A program made the position numbers and the translations under genes. A DNA stretch of 64,000 bases from Warburgia ugandensis (lineage: Eukaryota; Streptophyta; Magnoliopsida; Canellales; Canellaceae), in the NCBI GenBank assembly GCA_035236585.1, contig CP141135.1:6792001-6856000 (forward strand), given 5' to 3'. The notes beneath the pieces were generated by a model. That model was given only the letters and a program-made list of their open reading frames with translations, was not told the DNA's origin and ran no database searches. This document shows positions 46,563 through 59,095 of this stretch, piece by piece (positions within the stretch are counted from its first letter, which is position 1; every line of letters begins with the position of its first letter).

Positions 46563-46941
46563 CAATCCAAGCCTACAAATACAAAAATGTTACTTGAATA
46601 TGCTTGAACTACATTTTGGTAAGGGTTTAGGATCATCCTCGCAGCATGGGACTGATCTTTCTCATATTCCCATATGGTGATGCTGGGAATGAGACTAAAG
46701 GTCCTGATCCTCAGTTCTGATATGGAGCAGACAAACAAGCTGGCATCTTTGATATAAATCCTAATCCATAGATGAGCACACTTGCTTGATGTGTTTGAAT
46801 GATAATCTACAGCATTCATCGATGCAATATTTTAGTTTATTTCTTACAGATGTACTTTTTATTCACAATTTAAATTCATTTGACAAGGTAGAGTCGTGAA
46901 TCTTTTTGACTTATAATAATAATACAAATATTTAATTGGTT

Positions 46942-47102
46942 CCTAGTGTCACGGGCTCCAAGTTTCAGACTACCGTGACTAGAATCCGGGCCTTCTAAAT
47001 TATGAATCTTTCTCTACAAATTGATGGACCTAAGTCTCTTAAGTTAAGTCCATGAGCTAAGTAGGTCTCCTTTAGAGTCTGCAATAAGTCCGTGACACTA
47101 GG
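46942..47102. repeat. 161-bp segment with perfect 13-bp terminal inverted repeats
   Basis: cctagtgtcacgg at 46942-46954 and its exact complement at 47090-47102. No coding content and no obvious target duplication. It could be a small MITE or a chance fold-back. Confidence 0.4.
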
Positions 47103-48494
47103 TATGATTCACCGGCTCACCATCTCCTATTTGGAATTTATCGGTTCAACAACCATGGAGTCGGATCGACCAACAAATTTGGCATTCTTTGCTTGGAGAA
47201 ATATGGGGTTTGTGCATATAAATCAATGCCCAACGAGCTACAGATGCATTTTTGAGCATAAGTCGGCTAGTGATGCAATTGTTCATCTTGTTATTTGCGT
47301 ATTGGATCCAAACCGTTCATCTCTCTCTCACACACTTGTGGTGGGTGGGATGGGGGTATAAATATTCAAATGTAAGAATTCTTTTCTACTCTATCCTTTA
47401 GAATGGTAAGGCATCTTTGTAATATTAAGGGCTTGATTTGCGCAATTATCGCAAACGATTGTTGTAATAAGGCTTTATAGCAAAGAGTTACGAGGCAAAC
47501 TACCTAAACCAGTAATAACTTACGTTCAACAAAGAAAAATGTCATTTCTTAGATGCTACTGGCTCCCTTTGGCATCGCTAATGCACCAGTAGATATCCAA
47601 GATAAGAAAGTAGATGAAGAGTATGAATGAATGGTACAGTGAATCCACTATACAAAGGTGGAGATACCAGAATTCCTTTAAATAGAAACGCAATATTTTT
47701 TGAGTGAATAATTATATTAAAGTATTAAAATAATCCTCTATTTGTTATAAGAAACTTTATTAAGCCCGGCTCAAAAGTAAACGATATCTCTTAAGCTTTG
47801 GTTGGTAATTAATCCTCGCATGAAGGTTGAATTAGTCCAACAGATGCCATATGCAAGAGCAAGGACCCATTTGCCAAGGCTTATATAATCTGGTATATTT
47901 GATTTTGCCGGATCATTACTTACTAAGGTTCCATTCAAAATTTCCTGCCTGGTTCTTCTTGATCTTCCTACCATTGGTTTTTGCACCCTACATATACTTA
48001 CAAAGCACGTAAATCCGTGCACTGATCTACATCACAATCGCATATAAGAACTACTTAAAAAAGGGTATTTTTCAACATATAGGATCTCTGGCTAAGATCA
48101 TCTTTTGAGAATGGGACCGGGGTAATGGACCTCAATTGTGAGAGCTAGTAATACTCAAAGATCTGATCACCGTATAACATCAACAGCATCTCGTAACACT
48201 CTTTTGATTAATGAAAAACTAATAAATAAATAAATTACAGCAACTCACCATTGAAACCTATTGATCTTCTGTTTCCCCGATTGCAATTAGGCCCTTTTGT
48301 ACTGTATACAAGTAAATTCACCCATCTGCCTTTTATAAAGGGAAAAAAACAAAAAATCAGAAACGGTCCAGCCGTTGGATTTAGTCATCTCCACGCTCCT
48401 GAGATTATCCTAACTTAATCCGTCGTTACACTAATCTCAAATAGGAGAGACCGACGTGTCCCCAGAATTAACTTATATCAGATCCAAAGAAAAA

Positions 48495-51298
48495 TCAAGT
48501 GGGCCTCTCCGAATTCAACCCCATCCCACAAATCTTTTCCGCCTGGGGGGCGTCCCACACGACCGTCCGATTCCGCATCTCATCCCACTCCTTAACACAC
48601 TCCTCCATCTTCAACCGTCCAATCCTTTTCCTCACGACTGCCATCTTCTTCCCAGCCACTTTATCATAGATCTTCTCCCAACCTTTCTCCCAAGCCCCGT
48701 GCGCGTCACACAATTCCAAACTCCCCTTCTCCCAATCCGTCCAGCTCCACCATTTCGCAAGACTTCCCATAACATCGGCAACACACGGGCCCACACAGAC
48801 AGCCTTGCACGGCCTACATTTGGCCCCACTCATTGGGCCCCGACTGGCCATCGATGCAACGGGGACGCCGAATTGGGAGGGTGGAAACGCGTAGGATCGA
48901 TCGCTGACGATGCAGAAGGGCAAGCGGGCGAGATGGTGGGCTACCCCTTCGACCTTGAGCTGGGCCTTGAATGCAGTCTCGGAGTTAATGTTTCGGTAGC
49001 CCGAGGCGTCGAGTTTTGGGATGAGGGAGAGACGGGAGAGAGCTGCGGTGGTTATGTTTAGGTCGCCGACACCGAGACGATCGTTGAGGCCGAGGTAGGG
49101 GGAGCCCGAAGGGACGACGTACTTGCCTGGGTTGAAGTTCTCCGGCGAGAGCGGGGCCGACCAGTAGCCGTCGACTCGGGTGCGGACAACCCAGTCGTAG
49201 GTGAAGTTGTGGGCCTTCTGGTAGGAGTTAATCATGGTTAGGCAGCCTTCTACAAGGTTGAAGTATTGAAGCAGACCCTGCCAGGATAATTCAACACAAA
49301 GAGCCAAAATCAGAGTGCGTCCAACTAAAAAGAAGGGGTGTCAAAAGGGCATTTTTCTACTTCTAGCATCCGGTGACGTCATCGCATTACGGTGGGGACG
49401 CCGGCTTTTACGTAACGGGTCCCGCGTGCTGTTAATCTAAGCCGGATATCATAATCATGCTCATCTGCTTAATCGTTGGATATGGACGATTACAAATTAC
49501 TTGGAATATAAGCACCGATTCCACATTTGGATAATGTAACCAACACAAATCTTCTTAAGAGGGAATTTGTCAGATTGAGAAATGCTAGCGAGACTCATTC
49601 TAGGACTCAACGTAGCCAGCACTTACCCACCGATGATCTTAACCGTTCGTCTTGTTCTCACTGCTTTAGACTCGGTTCTATCCCCCAGCCCATTGTAACG
49701 GTTGAAAACAAGCAGCTACGCCAGGTGAAAGAGACAAGTGAGATCGAGAGGAACCTTCTATACCATTACCTGCTTGTTCTTCTCCTTCCAACCAAACAAG
49801 AAACTACAAATTGAACGGTCTGGAATAGTTTACGTTTATCGCCCAATTCTGGTCCTCACTCGTAACAGTCTGAACGAGCCGGTTCGGTACTACGATTATT
49901 CACACTCATGGTGGGTACCACCCTTAAAAACGGTTCAGATATGGCGCCCTGGCCAACCCCACATGGATTGGGTCCCACCCAACGACATCACATCTACGTG
50001 ATAACAACCCCAGATTATGACAGCACCCACATCAGTCCAGAATTTCATCCCGGGACAATGAATTGGAGTGTAAGATAAGGATCACATAAAAACGCACCAA
50101 ATTAGAAACAGTACGCAAGGCACTTGCTTGCTTAAGGGTGGTAGTACCAACCGATGAATGCCACTAGGCCCACATTATCCCTCGTTTTTACTAATATTTA
50201 GGAATTTTATTAACGAAAAAAAGGTAGAAGGGAGCTTGGCACAACGGTAAAAGTTTCCTTCAACCCTTATCTCATGACTTCAATGCATAAAAACAACCTC
50301 TTGCTACAGAAACAGAAAACAAAAATTATGTTCTTACTCTATTTGAGGAACTAGAATTTACTTTATTTGGAAAATTATAAATAACGATTTAGAAGCCTTG
50401 TGTAGAAATAATTTTGAAATAAAAGATTGGAAAATCGATTTTTGTGAGTGTCCAGAAAAATCCCCTTTTTAGTGGAATGCCTTTAATTTTCAAAGGGGCC
50501 AATCCGAGGGGCTCTCGCGAGTCGCGAAAGTTCATCCATAAGACCGGCAGTTCGCGGGAATCTGACGGAAACAGTCCCGGCGATTGATGTCAAAAACCGT
50601 TTCGGCAGAAATCGGAAAACACCGACTTTCTGCACTTCCCCAGAAAAAAGAAAAGAAAAGAAAATAAATATATCGCAAAATTCAGCAAGAAATTCCGCAG
50701 CAAAGAAATTAATCTCCATCCGTTCAAACATAAACGGAACGGGAATGGAACGGAAACATACCTGGATGCCGTTCGGAGAGCCTGACGCCGTTAGTACTCT
50801 CAACTGAGCCTCGTTTTCCGGCAAGTTCTGCGGCAAGAAGATTCTCACCGCGGCGATCCTCGGTGAGTTCTTCAGAATGGCGAACTTGAACGAGCCGGTA
50901 TCCAACGGGCTGTGCAAGAACAGATCGGAATTCGGATAATATTCCAGGAGATTTTTTATCAACGAAGGTCCTGTGAGTTCGAATCTCCTCGCTCCTCCAA
51001 CCAGGCAGATTGCAATTTTCGACCGATCTAACCGCGATTTCTTCTTCTGTAACCATCGCGATTCCAGATCCGCAATTCGAGTCGAATTCGTGCGATATGA
51101 ACCAGGGTTTTGCCTTTGGTTACCGTTCTGGTGAAGGAGGGCACTGAGATTGGGTAAGGACAAGGAAGAGGGGTTTGTGTAGGAAAGGGAGAGAGAGATG
51201 AAGAGGAGGAGAGAAAGCGGTGTCAATATCAAAAGCAGATTCCGCCATTCGAGGTCGGAAATCCATCTCAGGAACATCTTTCTGGGGCTTCTTGTCAT
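48495..51298 (-). CDS. DUF7796-type type II membrane protein
   Basis: Two exons: 51298-50762 and 49277-48495, joined in phase 0 across a 1484-bp GT-AG intron, giving 439 residues. A basic N-terminus (MTRSPRKMFLRWISDLEWR) is followed by one hydrophobic helix (LLLILTPLSLLLFISLSL), the signal-anchor pattern of ER/Golgi enzymes. The lumenal part has AICLVGGARRFELTGPS, YPNSDLFLHSPLD, then VVRTRVDGYWSAPLSPEN, YLGLNDRLGVGD and a Cys-rich CRPCKAVCVGPC near the end. I recognise this as the plant DUF7796 family; a glycosyltransferase-like fold is plausible but not shown. I chose the ATG at 51298 because it places the basic stretch and anchor at the very start; an in-frame ATG at 51388 would add 30 residues. 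The plus-strand ORF 48456-49061 is antisense. Confidence 0.85.
50229..50310 (+). mobile_element. Degraded SINE head in the DUF7796 gene intron
   Basis: GGGAGCTTGGCACAACGGTA resembles the Au-like SINE start, followed by CTCATGACTTCAATGC (decayed B box) and CAACCTCTTGC. The 3' part is lost. Confidence 0.5.
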
Positions 51299-53819
51299 TT
51301 CTGTTTCCTTTTCGTGGATTTTGATCTCAACTCCATGGGAGAAGTTGAAAGGGAAAAGAAACCACAGAGAAATGGAGGAGTTCTTCAAGTTTCTACTGGT
51401 TGGGTTTTTAATGTGGGAGGAAGAAATGAGGTTTGCGTGGGGATGAACCGCGATTCAGGGACTCAACTGTAAATAATGAAAGCATGGGGATTTTGTTGAG
51501 AAATGAGGAAATTTTTGTGAAATCGTAATCGGAGAGGGCAGAACTGGAGCAATTTCCTCGTAGAGCGCGAATACACGAAAAGTTCCCTTGGGTAGCTCAT
51601 ATTTGCATGATTTTGGACAATCCGACGCGTTCCCCTTATTTTCTCAGCCGTGATTTTCGGCAGATGACAAGTATACGGTATCGATGGGCTTTTGATACAA
51701 AGCAACTGTTTCATTCAACGGTGCGGATGGAGAAATCAGATGAACAGATAGACCTAAGAAAATGGGGAGGTCCTGCAATGTGATTCATCCAGCTAATTTC
51801 GAGTATTTGTTATTGCCTCATATGGTCCGCGTGTGCTTTTAAAATTTGATCCGGAGTTGGTGGACTAAAGAGGTTTCCATTGTTTATCAAGTGATGGCTT
51901 GACTTTTTCAGATGTGCTTTCCCGGGTTTCTGTGTACCTTTTCCGCTGGTGGTATCCCAGCCTTCGTGCTTTGCGTTTTCAATGTGTCCCGGCATACGAA
52001 CTGCTTGCTTATAAATGATGTCGTGGAATGCCAACGGACGCTCCAGATAAGAGTCTGCATGGACCACGTGAGGCCGCTTTGTTCGTGATCCAGACCCTCC
52101 GTGTTTGGTGGGGCCAGTGGGCCGGCCTATTGATGAGCCATGCGCCAATATCTGGACAAGTTCATCTATAATCTCACCCCAATTCAAAGGCTTAGGAACA
52201 TCCAACGGTGAAGACTTTGCAGGACTTGGAGATGAATGGTTTGGGTCATTGGAAAAGTGGACCCACTTGTTATAAATTGTACAGAATCAACCATTGTCGC
52301 TATCAATCGTGTTTGGGCATCCTGATTTGCTCGTGGAACACATGAACTTAGGCTGGTTGAATGCACAAAACCAGCGTGTCACAGCACGTGTAGCTCCCAC
52401 GTCTGCAAAGATCAACGGTCCAAATTATCTGCCGTCATTGTTTGGCCAATCACAAATACAGGCCGGTACTGCAAGTAGGTAAAATGGCCAAAAAAAATTT
52501 CGGTTAGGTATTCTGGTGGGGCCATGAAGAGAAGTGGTCAAGTTATTAATAATGTGTGCACAATTTTATTTTCAATGGATTATAGATATTAAATTGACTT
52601 TATGCCTAAATTAATCAAGGTTTATGATCTTATGAAATGCAAGACAAGATTCAGCTAATCCCAACCACGCCCATGTTAGTTGTGTTTGGCGACATAATTT
52701 CCCAACCAACAAATGTCTAATATTGCTTACCTGAGAAGGAAGGACTATCATTTTCTAATATGATGGCCCACTGCCTTTGATTAGTCTATCATCTGTTCAT
52801 CTGGTGGGCCCAAGCACCAGAACCACTCAGATGAACTTTGGTGATTAGGTTCATTGATGACGGCAGGCAATGGAAATGTTAGGATCATGAACCACTGCAG
52901 GCATAACATGGTTCAGACCTGCTGTACCAAAATTTGGGCAGTGCTGAAACAAGCCGTAAGTCTTGAACAAGCAGTCCACGCACCGTCTGGATTAATTCAC
53001 AGGTAGGGCCTTGGGTGATCTTATCCGCCCAAACGGTGGACTTGTGTTGTGTTACGTTGAAGGTTAGGTATTTCCTTGTGGCCAGTTGAACTGCTAGATC
53101 GAGTTAGACGGGCAAGCCCGCTTTCTCTGCCAAGTAGTATTTTTCTGAAAGTCTACCACTGTCTTAGTTTAATCTGTCTTCACTTTCCACGAGAAATAAA
53201 TAAGAAAACGGGCATACAATTATGTTATTATAAGAGATCCATTGTAACTGCCCACGTTTACGTTGGTTGAATAATTTTGTATTTTAATTTTTTATTAGTT
53301 TAGTGAAAATAGTCTCTTATAAAAATTTAAGATAAAATTGCATATTATAGATACTTTATAGTTAACTTCTTCTCTAGGACTCATCCCTCATTAAGTGCTT
53401 TCTAGAAAATATAAAAAAAATACAAGAATGCGAATAGAGCGCAATAAAGACAGGAGGGCTAAACTGCATCCTAAAGTAAATATTCGGTGTAGAAACGTAA
53501 ATGTACAAACAAGGATGGTGTCCCGAGGTTAATAAAGAAAGAAAAATGACACGCGCTACTAAGCTGTGGGTCCTTAACTAGGGTTTAGGGTTCAGGGTTC
53601 AGAGTTCATGAACAAACATGCAAACAAGAGTGGCATCTAGCAATGTCATAAGATAAAATAAAAATGCAAAAGACAAAACACTTCAATGGTCCATGATCTT
53701 TAGAGATTGCGGTTAGCCTCGGTTAGTAAATGGGAAGGAACTCAAAAGTCGCATCCATTTAGCTTATGATAGTGGTATTTACTAACTCTTAAGCTCTCAT
53801 GCAATTTTACTTGACACAA

Positions 53820-53910
53820 AAGACAGTTTCAATCCACGAAGTTCCCTCATATTTAGAGTTTAAGAAGGAGTGAACTACAAGAGTCAATAGTATGCAACTT
53901 TTGCTTAGCA
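53820..53910 (-). mobile_element. Au-like SINE 3' fragment
   Basis: Contains CAGTTTCAATCCACGAAG, a decayed GGTGCACGAAGC end, and CAAGAGTCAATAGTATGC, the body motif seen in the full copies. The head is absent. Confidence 0.5.
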
Positions 53911-53983
53911 CAGTTACATATTTTTTTTATAAAAAAGAGATGAACTACAATAAAGAAGCTGCTGGAAGAATTAGTCCACACTT

Positions 53984-54097
53984 TGTGAGCTTGAAGCTCC
54001 CATTTTCCATCAATTTCTATTATATTTTAAGGGATACGCTTGTGAGCGGGAAGCTCTCATTTTCCACCAAATTTCCATCATATTTCAAAGGATACAC
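53984..54097. repeat. 57-bp tandem duplication
   Basis: Units 53984-54040 and 54041-54097 both read TGTGAGC..GAAGCTC(C/T)CATTTTCCA and end in GGATAC. Function unknown. Confidence 0.75.
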
Positions 54098-54281
54098 GGG
54101 ATTTTCTACTAACCCTGTAGCTTGACTTTCCTTATTGCGGCTATGATTTGCATGTCACACAGGATATTTTGTCTTGTAGCATGGAAAGGACACCTAACTG
54201 GTATCTTGGCTCATTTGACTTGTGCTAGTGCCGTCTTGTTTTGTCTTGGGAGAGAGAAGATTTTCATTGCCCTGTCTGTCT

Positions 54282-54375
54282 TTGGCTGAAGAGGCATTTC
54301 AAACTGCATTAAATAGGTCTTGTTGGCTGAAGGGTACTTAGAACTGCATTGTACTTTCTGTTGGCTGAAGCTGCT
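54282..54375. repeat. Three TTGGCTGAAG units, 38-41 bp apart
   Basis: TTGGCTGAAG starts at 54282, 54323 and 54361. The first two units share AACTGCATT further along. Confidence 0.6.
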
Positions 54376-54868
54376 GTTTTTTAGAAGGGCCCCAGATACT
54401 CTGATCGGATGCTGCTGCCGTTTTTGTTTTTGGCACATGGAGGCTGAGGCCGTTCAAGTATTCCATCTGTTTAACAGTTATCTGGTGTCTACCAGGACAT
54501 CGGAGCAGCTAATCTTTCATTTCTAAGATTTTTTTCATGCATTTGTCCAGAGATTTCCTTCATTTTCAAGATTTTGTCATGCCATTGACGGAGAGATTGC
54601 TTTCAGCCTTTATTTTTATTCAAGGAAAAATATGTATTTAGTGGACAAAAAGCCTGTGGCGTTCTACACCGTGCATAATGATCAACGGCATGATCAAATG
54701 GGGGTCAACAAGAAAAGCCCATAATTCTAATGGTTAATGCAGAAGATCCCACCGAAAGGACAAAGAATAGACTCACCATAATGCCATTATCATTCACGTA
54801 CAGAAGAAAACTAGAAGAAAGAAGAAAAAGGCCCCTACAATCCAAGACGAAGAGCATCGAGGAGGCAA

Positions 54869-55126
54869 CTACTGAATATAAGACTGCCAGATAATGTCTG
54901 TATCTCGATCCATGGAAGAAGGAGGTGGCTTGTGTTTAAGTTCCACTGTGGCGCCGGCTGGTTTATCCGCAATCTGCGTCTCGCTAGCTCGTGGCTTTCC
55001 CGGTTTCTTGGGTGCACCCTCCTTGGTACCGTAGAAGCCACCACCATTTGCATCTTTTGTCATCGGCTGGATCCGGGTCGCAGCCTGTTGCTCTTCACTT
55101 TCTTTGCTCTTCTTCTCTGTTTCCAT
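54869..55126 (-). CDS. Small hydrophilic LEA-like protein
   Basis: Single exon, 85 residues starting METEKKSKESEEQQ. It is strongly hydrophilic and rich in Lys, Glu, Pro, Gly and Thr, with no Cys, no membrane segment and no signal peptide. It is likely intrinsically disordered: KDANGGGFYGTKEG, then KKPGKPRASETQIADKP, then HKPPPSSMDRDTD and a SYIQ end. The composition and the conserved-looking C-terminus resemble small stress or seed-maturation plant proteins, but I cannot name the family. The overlapping plus-strand ORF (54932-55216) is less likely. Promoter-type motifs lie directly upstream. Confidence 0.6.
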   Translation of the reverse strand: METEKKSKESEEQQAATRIQPMTKDANGGGFYGTKEGAPKKPGKPRASETQIADKPAGATVELKHKPPPSSMDRDTDIIWQSYIQ

Positions 55127-56179
55127 ATCCCGACTGATTCTGCACTGCTCTTTCCTTCTTTCTTCATCTATACCGATGGAAGCAAAACCTCACGTCGGCT
55201 TCTTTGTAACGTGTGAGTTGCATGGCGTGCCAGACGTTTTGACAGTGGCTTAGGTTCTGGTTGCTTGGGTGCTTCCGATTTTGTTCAAGTTAATGGAATT
55301 GGATAAATTTCACGGTTCACTTGTGGGACCTGATGCTAGCACTTACAATATAATGCTCCTCACTTAAACAAATTTATGGGTGTGGCACGTTGAACACAGA
55401 CCATAGATTCGTGGCCTTGTTTTGGGCTGTAGTCCATGCTCATGCCAACAGTCTCGACTACCAGACGGTGCGGTGCAATGGGCCTTAAGTTGGTTTGGTC
55501 GTGACTGTTCATCTGATTCCACAAGTCTTGATATCCAAGTCGTAGTAACAAAATGGGCTACATACTGCCAAATGCAGATTAAGCGTGTCCCACGTTATGC
55601 AATTTAATCTCTAGTTTTCTCATGAAATGAGTTAATTGAGCGGTATAAAAATGAATCAGATAAATTGATATAATACAAAGTCAAGTGCTGCTGAGAGAAT
55701 TTGTGATAACTACAAGGTACTCATATGAAATTTATGAAGAAAAATATCTAAAACGATAATAAAATAAGAAGCCAACAAAAATGTATCTTGTTCCCGTAGC
55801 CAAACAACCATCTACTGAGTTTTTCAAACTGCTGCTTTTATGAGTCAAATAAAAATCCTCATGGTGTAAACCAAAATCTACCAAAAATTTCTTGTTCTGC
55901 ACCGTCAGTAACCCTTCTATTAAGCAAAGAGGATGATGCCTGTTCAAAGATAATCTTTTAAGGTACTCTTTTGCAATTGTTTCTCCATACTACTAACATC
56001 GGGCAAGCATATCTAAAACCCTATCGCTTGAATCCATCCTTCCATAACAACAAAGAATAAGAATCAGTACTCCAATATCCCAATTTCTGGAAGTTCCTGT
56101 AACTTATCTATCCACTCACCACTGGCTACTGCTGCAATAGGTTTTACACAGTTAACTATCTTAGTGTTGGATCGGTAAC
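55127..56179. other. Intergenic DNA with a coding-like minus-strand stretch
   Basis: From 56160 down to 56066 the minus strand reads KIVNCVKPIAAVASGEWID and KLQELPEIGILEY before a stop. From 55947 to 55732 another stretch is open (HHPLCLIEGLLTVQNKKFLV). Frames shift between them. I do not recognise the protein. It may be a gene fragment that the gypsy element at 56180 cut off. Confidence 0.35.
55165..55215 (-). promoter_or_regulatory. Stress-type promoter motifs upstream of the LEA-like gene
   Basis: On the minus strand, in order toward the gene: an ACGT core in ACACGTTAC (about 55214-55206), a DRE/CRT core GCCGAC (55199-55194) overlapping ACGTG, and a TATA-like GGTATAGATG (about 55175-55166), roughly 40 bases before the start codon. 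The combination of DRE, ABRE-like and TATA elements is typical of dehydration- and ABA-responsive genes. Inferred from motifs only. Confidence 0.4.
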
Positions 56180-56785
56180 TGTGATGACCCGGGTTTTTAA
56201 ATAAAATTTTAAATACAAACTAATTTCTAATGCATGATTGATCCAACTTGAAATAATTTTTGTAAAATAGTGCAATGCAGCGCAAAATCTTTTCTTTCAA
56301 ATTCAATTTGAAAAACCCCGAGTATCATTTTTCTTCTATAAAAAACAAGGATTCTTAGTGAAATGAGTGCTTATTTCTACCTAAAATTCGGTAGAGTTTT
56401 CTTTGTTTTTTGGACATATGACATTTAACGCATGCCATTGCGAAATACCTGATAAATATTGCCGACAATTTTAAAATATAAATGGACATTCTGTCTGCTT
56501 TTCATACATCTAACAAAACAAAAACAATTTACCTCAACACAACACACCCAGAACGTCCACAATACAACCTAATCACATAAGTATTCCAAATTCTCATAAT
56601 TATATACAATGTAGTCTCTTTCTCATTTCTAATATGACAACTTCAATTCAAAGACAAATTCTTATCTGTCCTCTTCCTAAGCTTCTGTTGGTGCACTCCT
56701 GTCAGTAAGCAGCTCCTATTCCTTGGGAGTCCTTTATTCTGTGATACTTCCAACGTGCCAAACTTGCTACTATTCTTTGTATCTG

Positions 56786-56811
56786 AGGCATTGCAAACCA
56801 CATCAATGCCT
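56786..56811 (-). repeat. LTR stem-loop, third copy
   Basis: aggcattg (56786-56793) pairs with caatgcct (56804-56811). One base change has opened the loop-side pair seen in the other copies. Confidence 0.7.
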
Positions 56812-58876
56812 TAGCAAGCAATTACTTGTGTAGGTGTAATAAGACGTAATATTTTATATAAACAGAAATCATTATAATTATATATAGATCAATTTAGCTA
56901 TGCTGAATCATGCAAACAACAATTCAATTATCATTTAATTTGAAATCATTCAACATTTATTAGAATCATGAATCTATGCTAAAATAAAAGGAATACCAAT
57001 GCATCAGTACAATACACGTTCTTTGAAAAGCAAAGTATGCAATCATATGTCAAACTTGCAAGTCATTTACATTTCCTGATACCAGTCTTCACTCCTACGA
57101 GCCATTTCATATATCAAATACCAACGTGTTGTTGTGTGTATCAAGTACACAGTAAATAATATTATCCTCTTTGGCGTAGTGAGTCGGCGCAATGGGTTAA
57201 ACCCAACGACACACCAAACTTAAAGACACACCTCAAGGCTTTACTCCTGAGAGACCGATAGGTCATCCAACCAGGAACATGTATCTTGTCCAGCCTCAAG
57301 GCCTGCCCACATTGTAATAACTCCGTGGCCCGCCCACATCATAATGACCTCGTAGGACGCGTCAAACTCCCCAAACAATAGGGTTAAATCTTAGGGACAG
57401 GTAGCTAGTCTAGCTTGAAGGCCCTCCCACATCATAATTACCACTTTCGCTTATACGAGTCATTTCACAATTTTCTAGTATCAGCCTTACATTTCTTTTA
57501 CATGGTTCGCAATAATGTAACAGTTTAATCATAATTCAAATTCAACGTGCACATTCATCTTATCTTTCGTATAAACAAAAAGATTCATTTCAATACTTGA
57601 AATTCATATACACATGCATATATAGCGAAAATCGTAGCAATCTTAATTCCACCTACCTCAAATGGAGATCTTCAGGTTCTCTAAAGCAAATAGCATACGC
57701 GCTCCCGATCAATCACACCTCTGCAACAATACAAACACTCATTTAGATATACAATTCTAGGTCTTCTCTTAGCTTTTCCAGTATGGAAGCTCCCTCTATG
57801 TTAGTCCCTGACACTAGTCGTTACAAGGCGAAATGACAGTACTTATTTCTATTCTAGAAGTGTTTCATTAGCTATTGGTTGATAGCTAGTTGAATGATAA
57901 GCAGTTACTGAATTTTCTAATCCACGTCATTGGCCTTGGATTGGCTACCTACTACTCTTCTTAAGTGACTGCAAGTCACTTTTACTGTTCAGTGGTCTTA
58001 ACCCTTGATTCTTACCCAAATCAACTCTTGGTTTGGTGCTGAGTGTTATTTCCCATGCTATAGTTTTTAATACAACCTATAATTGTATTTTTAAATCAGG
58101 CTGATATAATGAGCATAATGAACAGTTCATATCACTCAATTTCTTTCTATTAGTTCATCCAAATTCAATACTTTATATCACATCTAAGCTAATTTACGGT
58201 TCAGGAATCCACATGTGACATTTAATCATTGATCCGACATCGCAAGGTGTTTGTTTAAATAGTGCCAGATCGGATGGCTTATATCATCCAATTCGTTTCA
58301 CTTCAATTTCATATACTTTTAGACATCCTATCATTTTTTATGACGATGAACTCATCTGTGGGATCTGATTGTGGATCAGACATCATGAAGTTACTATGTA
58401 AACAGTACTCGATCGGACAACTGAGATTGTCCGATCAATTTTTAGCCTAGATCTAACTTTTTTTTGTGTGATCTGAGCTACATCACGTCCTAAATTACCT
58501 ATCCCTAAGTTTTGATTTAAAAATGGACGTCTAGATCGTGTGTAAAACCTTATAGATTTATCCAAAAATCAAAATTCATGAATTGGGTTTTGTATTGTAG
58601 ATCTCACGTTTTATATGCATTTTTGTGCATTGGATGGGGTGGATTAGCTCACATCCATCGCTAAACCTCCAATCATAGCCATGCGATGTTCCCCTCTTCA
58701 ATCAATGGTCGAGATCACGTTGGATTCCCCAATAAATTTAGGGGTTTTGTTCATCTCGTTGTGTTGAACAAAATGACTGGTCGATCATCAATCCGAGTTG
58801 GCGTTGTCTCCCGTGACGGCCTAAAACTCCAGCGACCTAGGAAAACCCTTGTTTTCCCTTCCACGCCTACATGCAT

Positions 58877-59095
58877 CTCTCTCTCTCTCTCTCCTTCCCC
58901 GGCAGCTTCTCCCTCGGCTCTCTCTCTCTCTCTTGCCAGCGTGACCTAGGGTTTCCAAGCTTGACGGTTTTCCATTTCTTACCTCCTTCCCTTCTCTCCT
59001 CCTCCTCCTCCTCTTCTCCTCTCCTTCTCTCTTCTTTCTCTTCTCCTCCTTCTCCTTCTCCTTCCTCTTCTTCTTCTTTCTTTTCCTCTCCCTAT
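58877..59095 (+). repeat. CT / TCC low-complexity tract
   Basis: Runs of CT at 58877-58896 and 58919-58934, then TCC/TTC-rich sequence to 59095, inside the left LTR. Confidence 0.9.

Larger units (their letters stand above)
45942..48494. other. Intergenic DNA with a SINE, an inverted repeat and a doubtful ORF
   Basis: Apart from the SINE at 46387-46562 and the inverted repeat at 46942-47102, nothing is supported. A minus-strand ORF at 47771-48022 (83 codons, containing PDYISLGKWVLALAYG) looks protein-like but I do not recognise it, and nothing joins to it. Confidence 0.5.
51299..54868. other. Intergenic DNA with small repeats and an orphan ORF
   Basis: Probably includes the DUF7796 gene promoter near 51300-51600. 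A 131-codon minus-strand ORF (52205-51810, MDVPKPLNWGEIIDEL...) is hydrophilic and of unknown origin; no splice partners or family are recognised, so I do not call it a gene. The rest is non-coding. Confidence 0.5.

Noticed and set aside
48456..49061. 201-codon plus-strand ORF
   Set aside because: Antisense of DUF7796 exon 2, whose frame continues across a valid splice junction.
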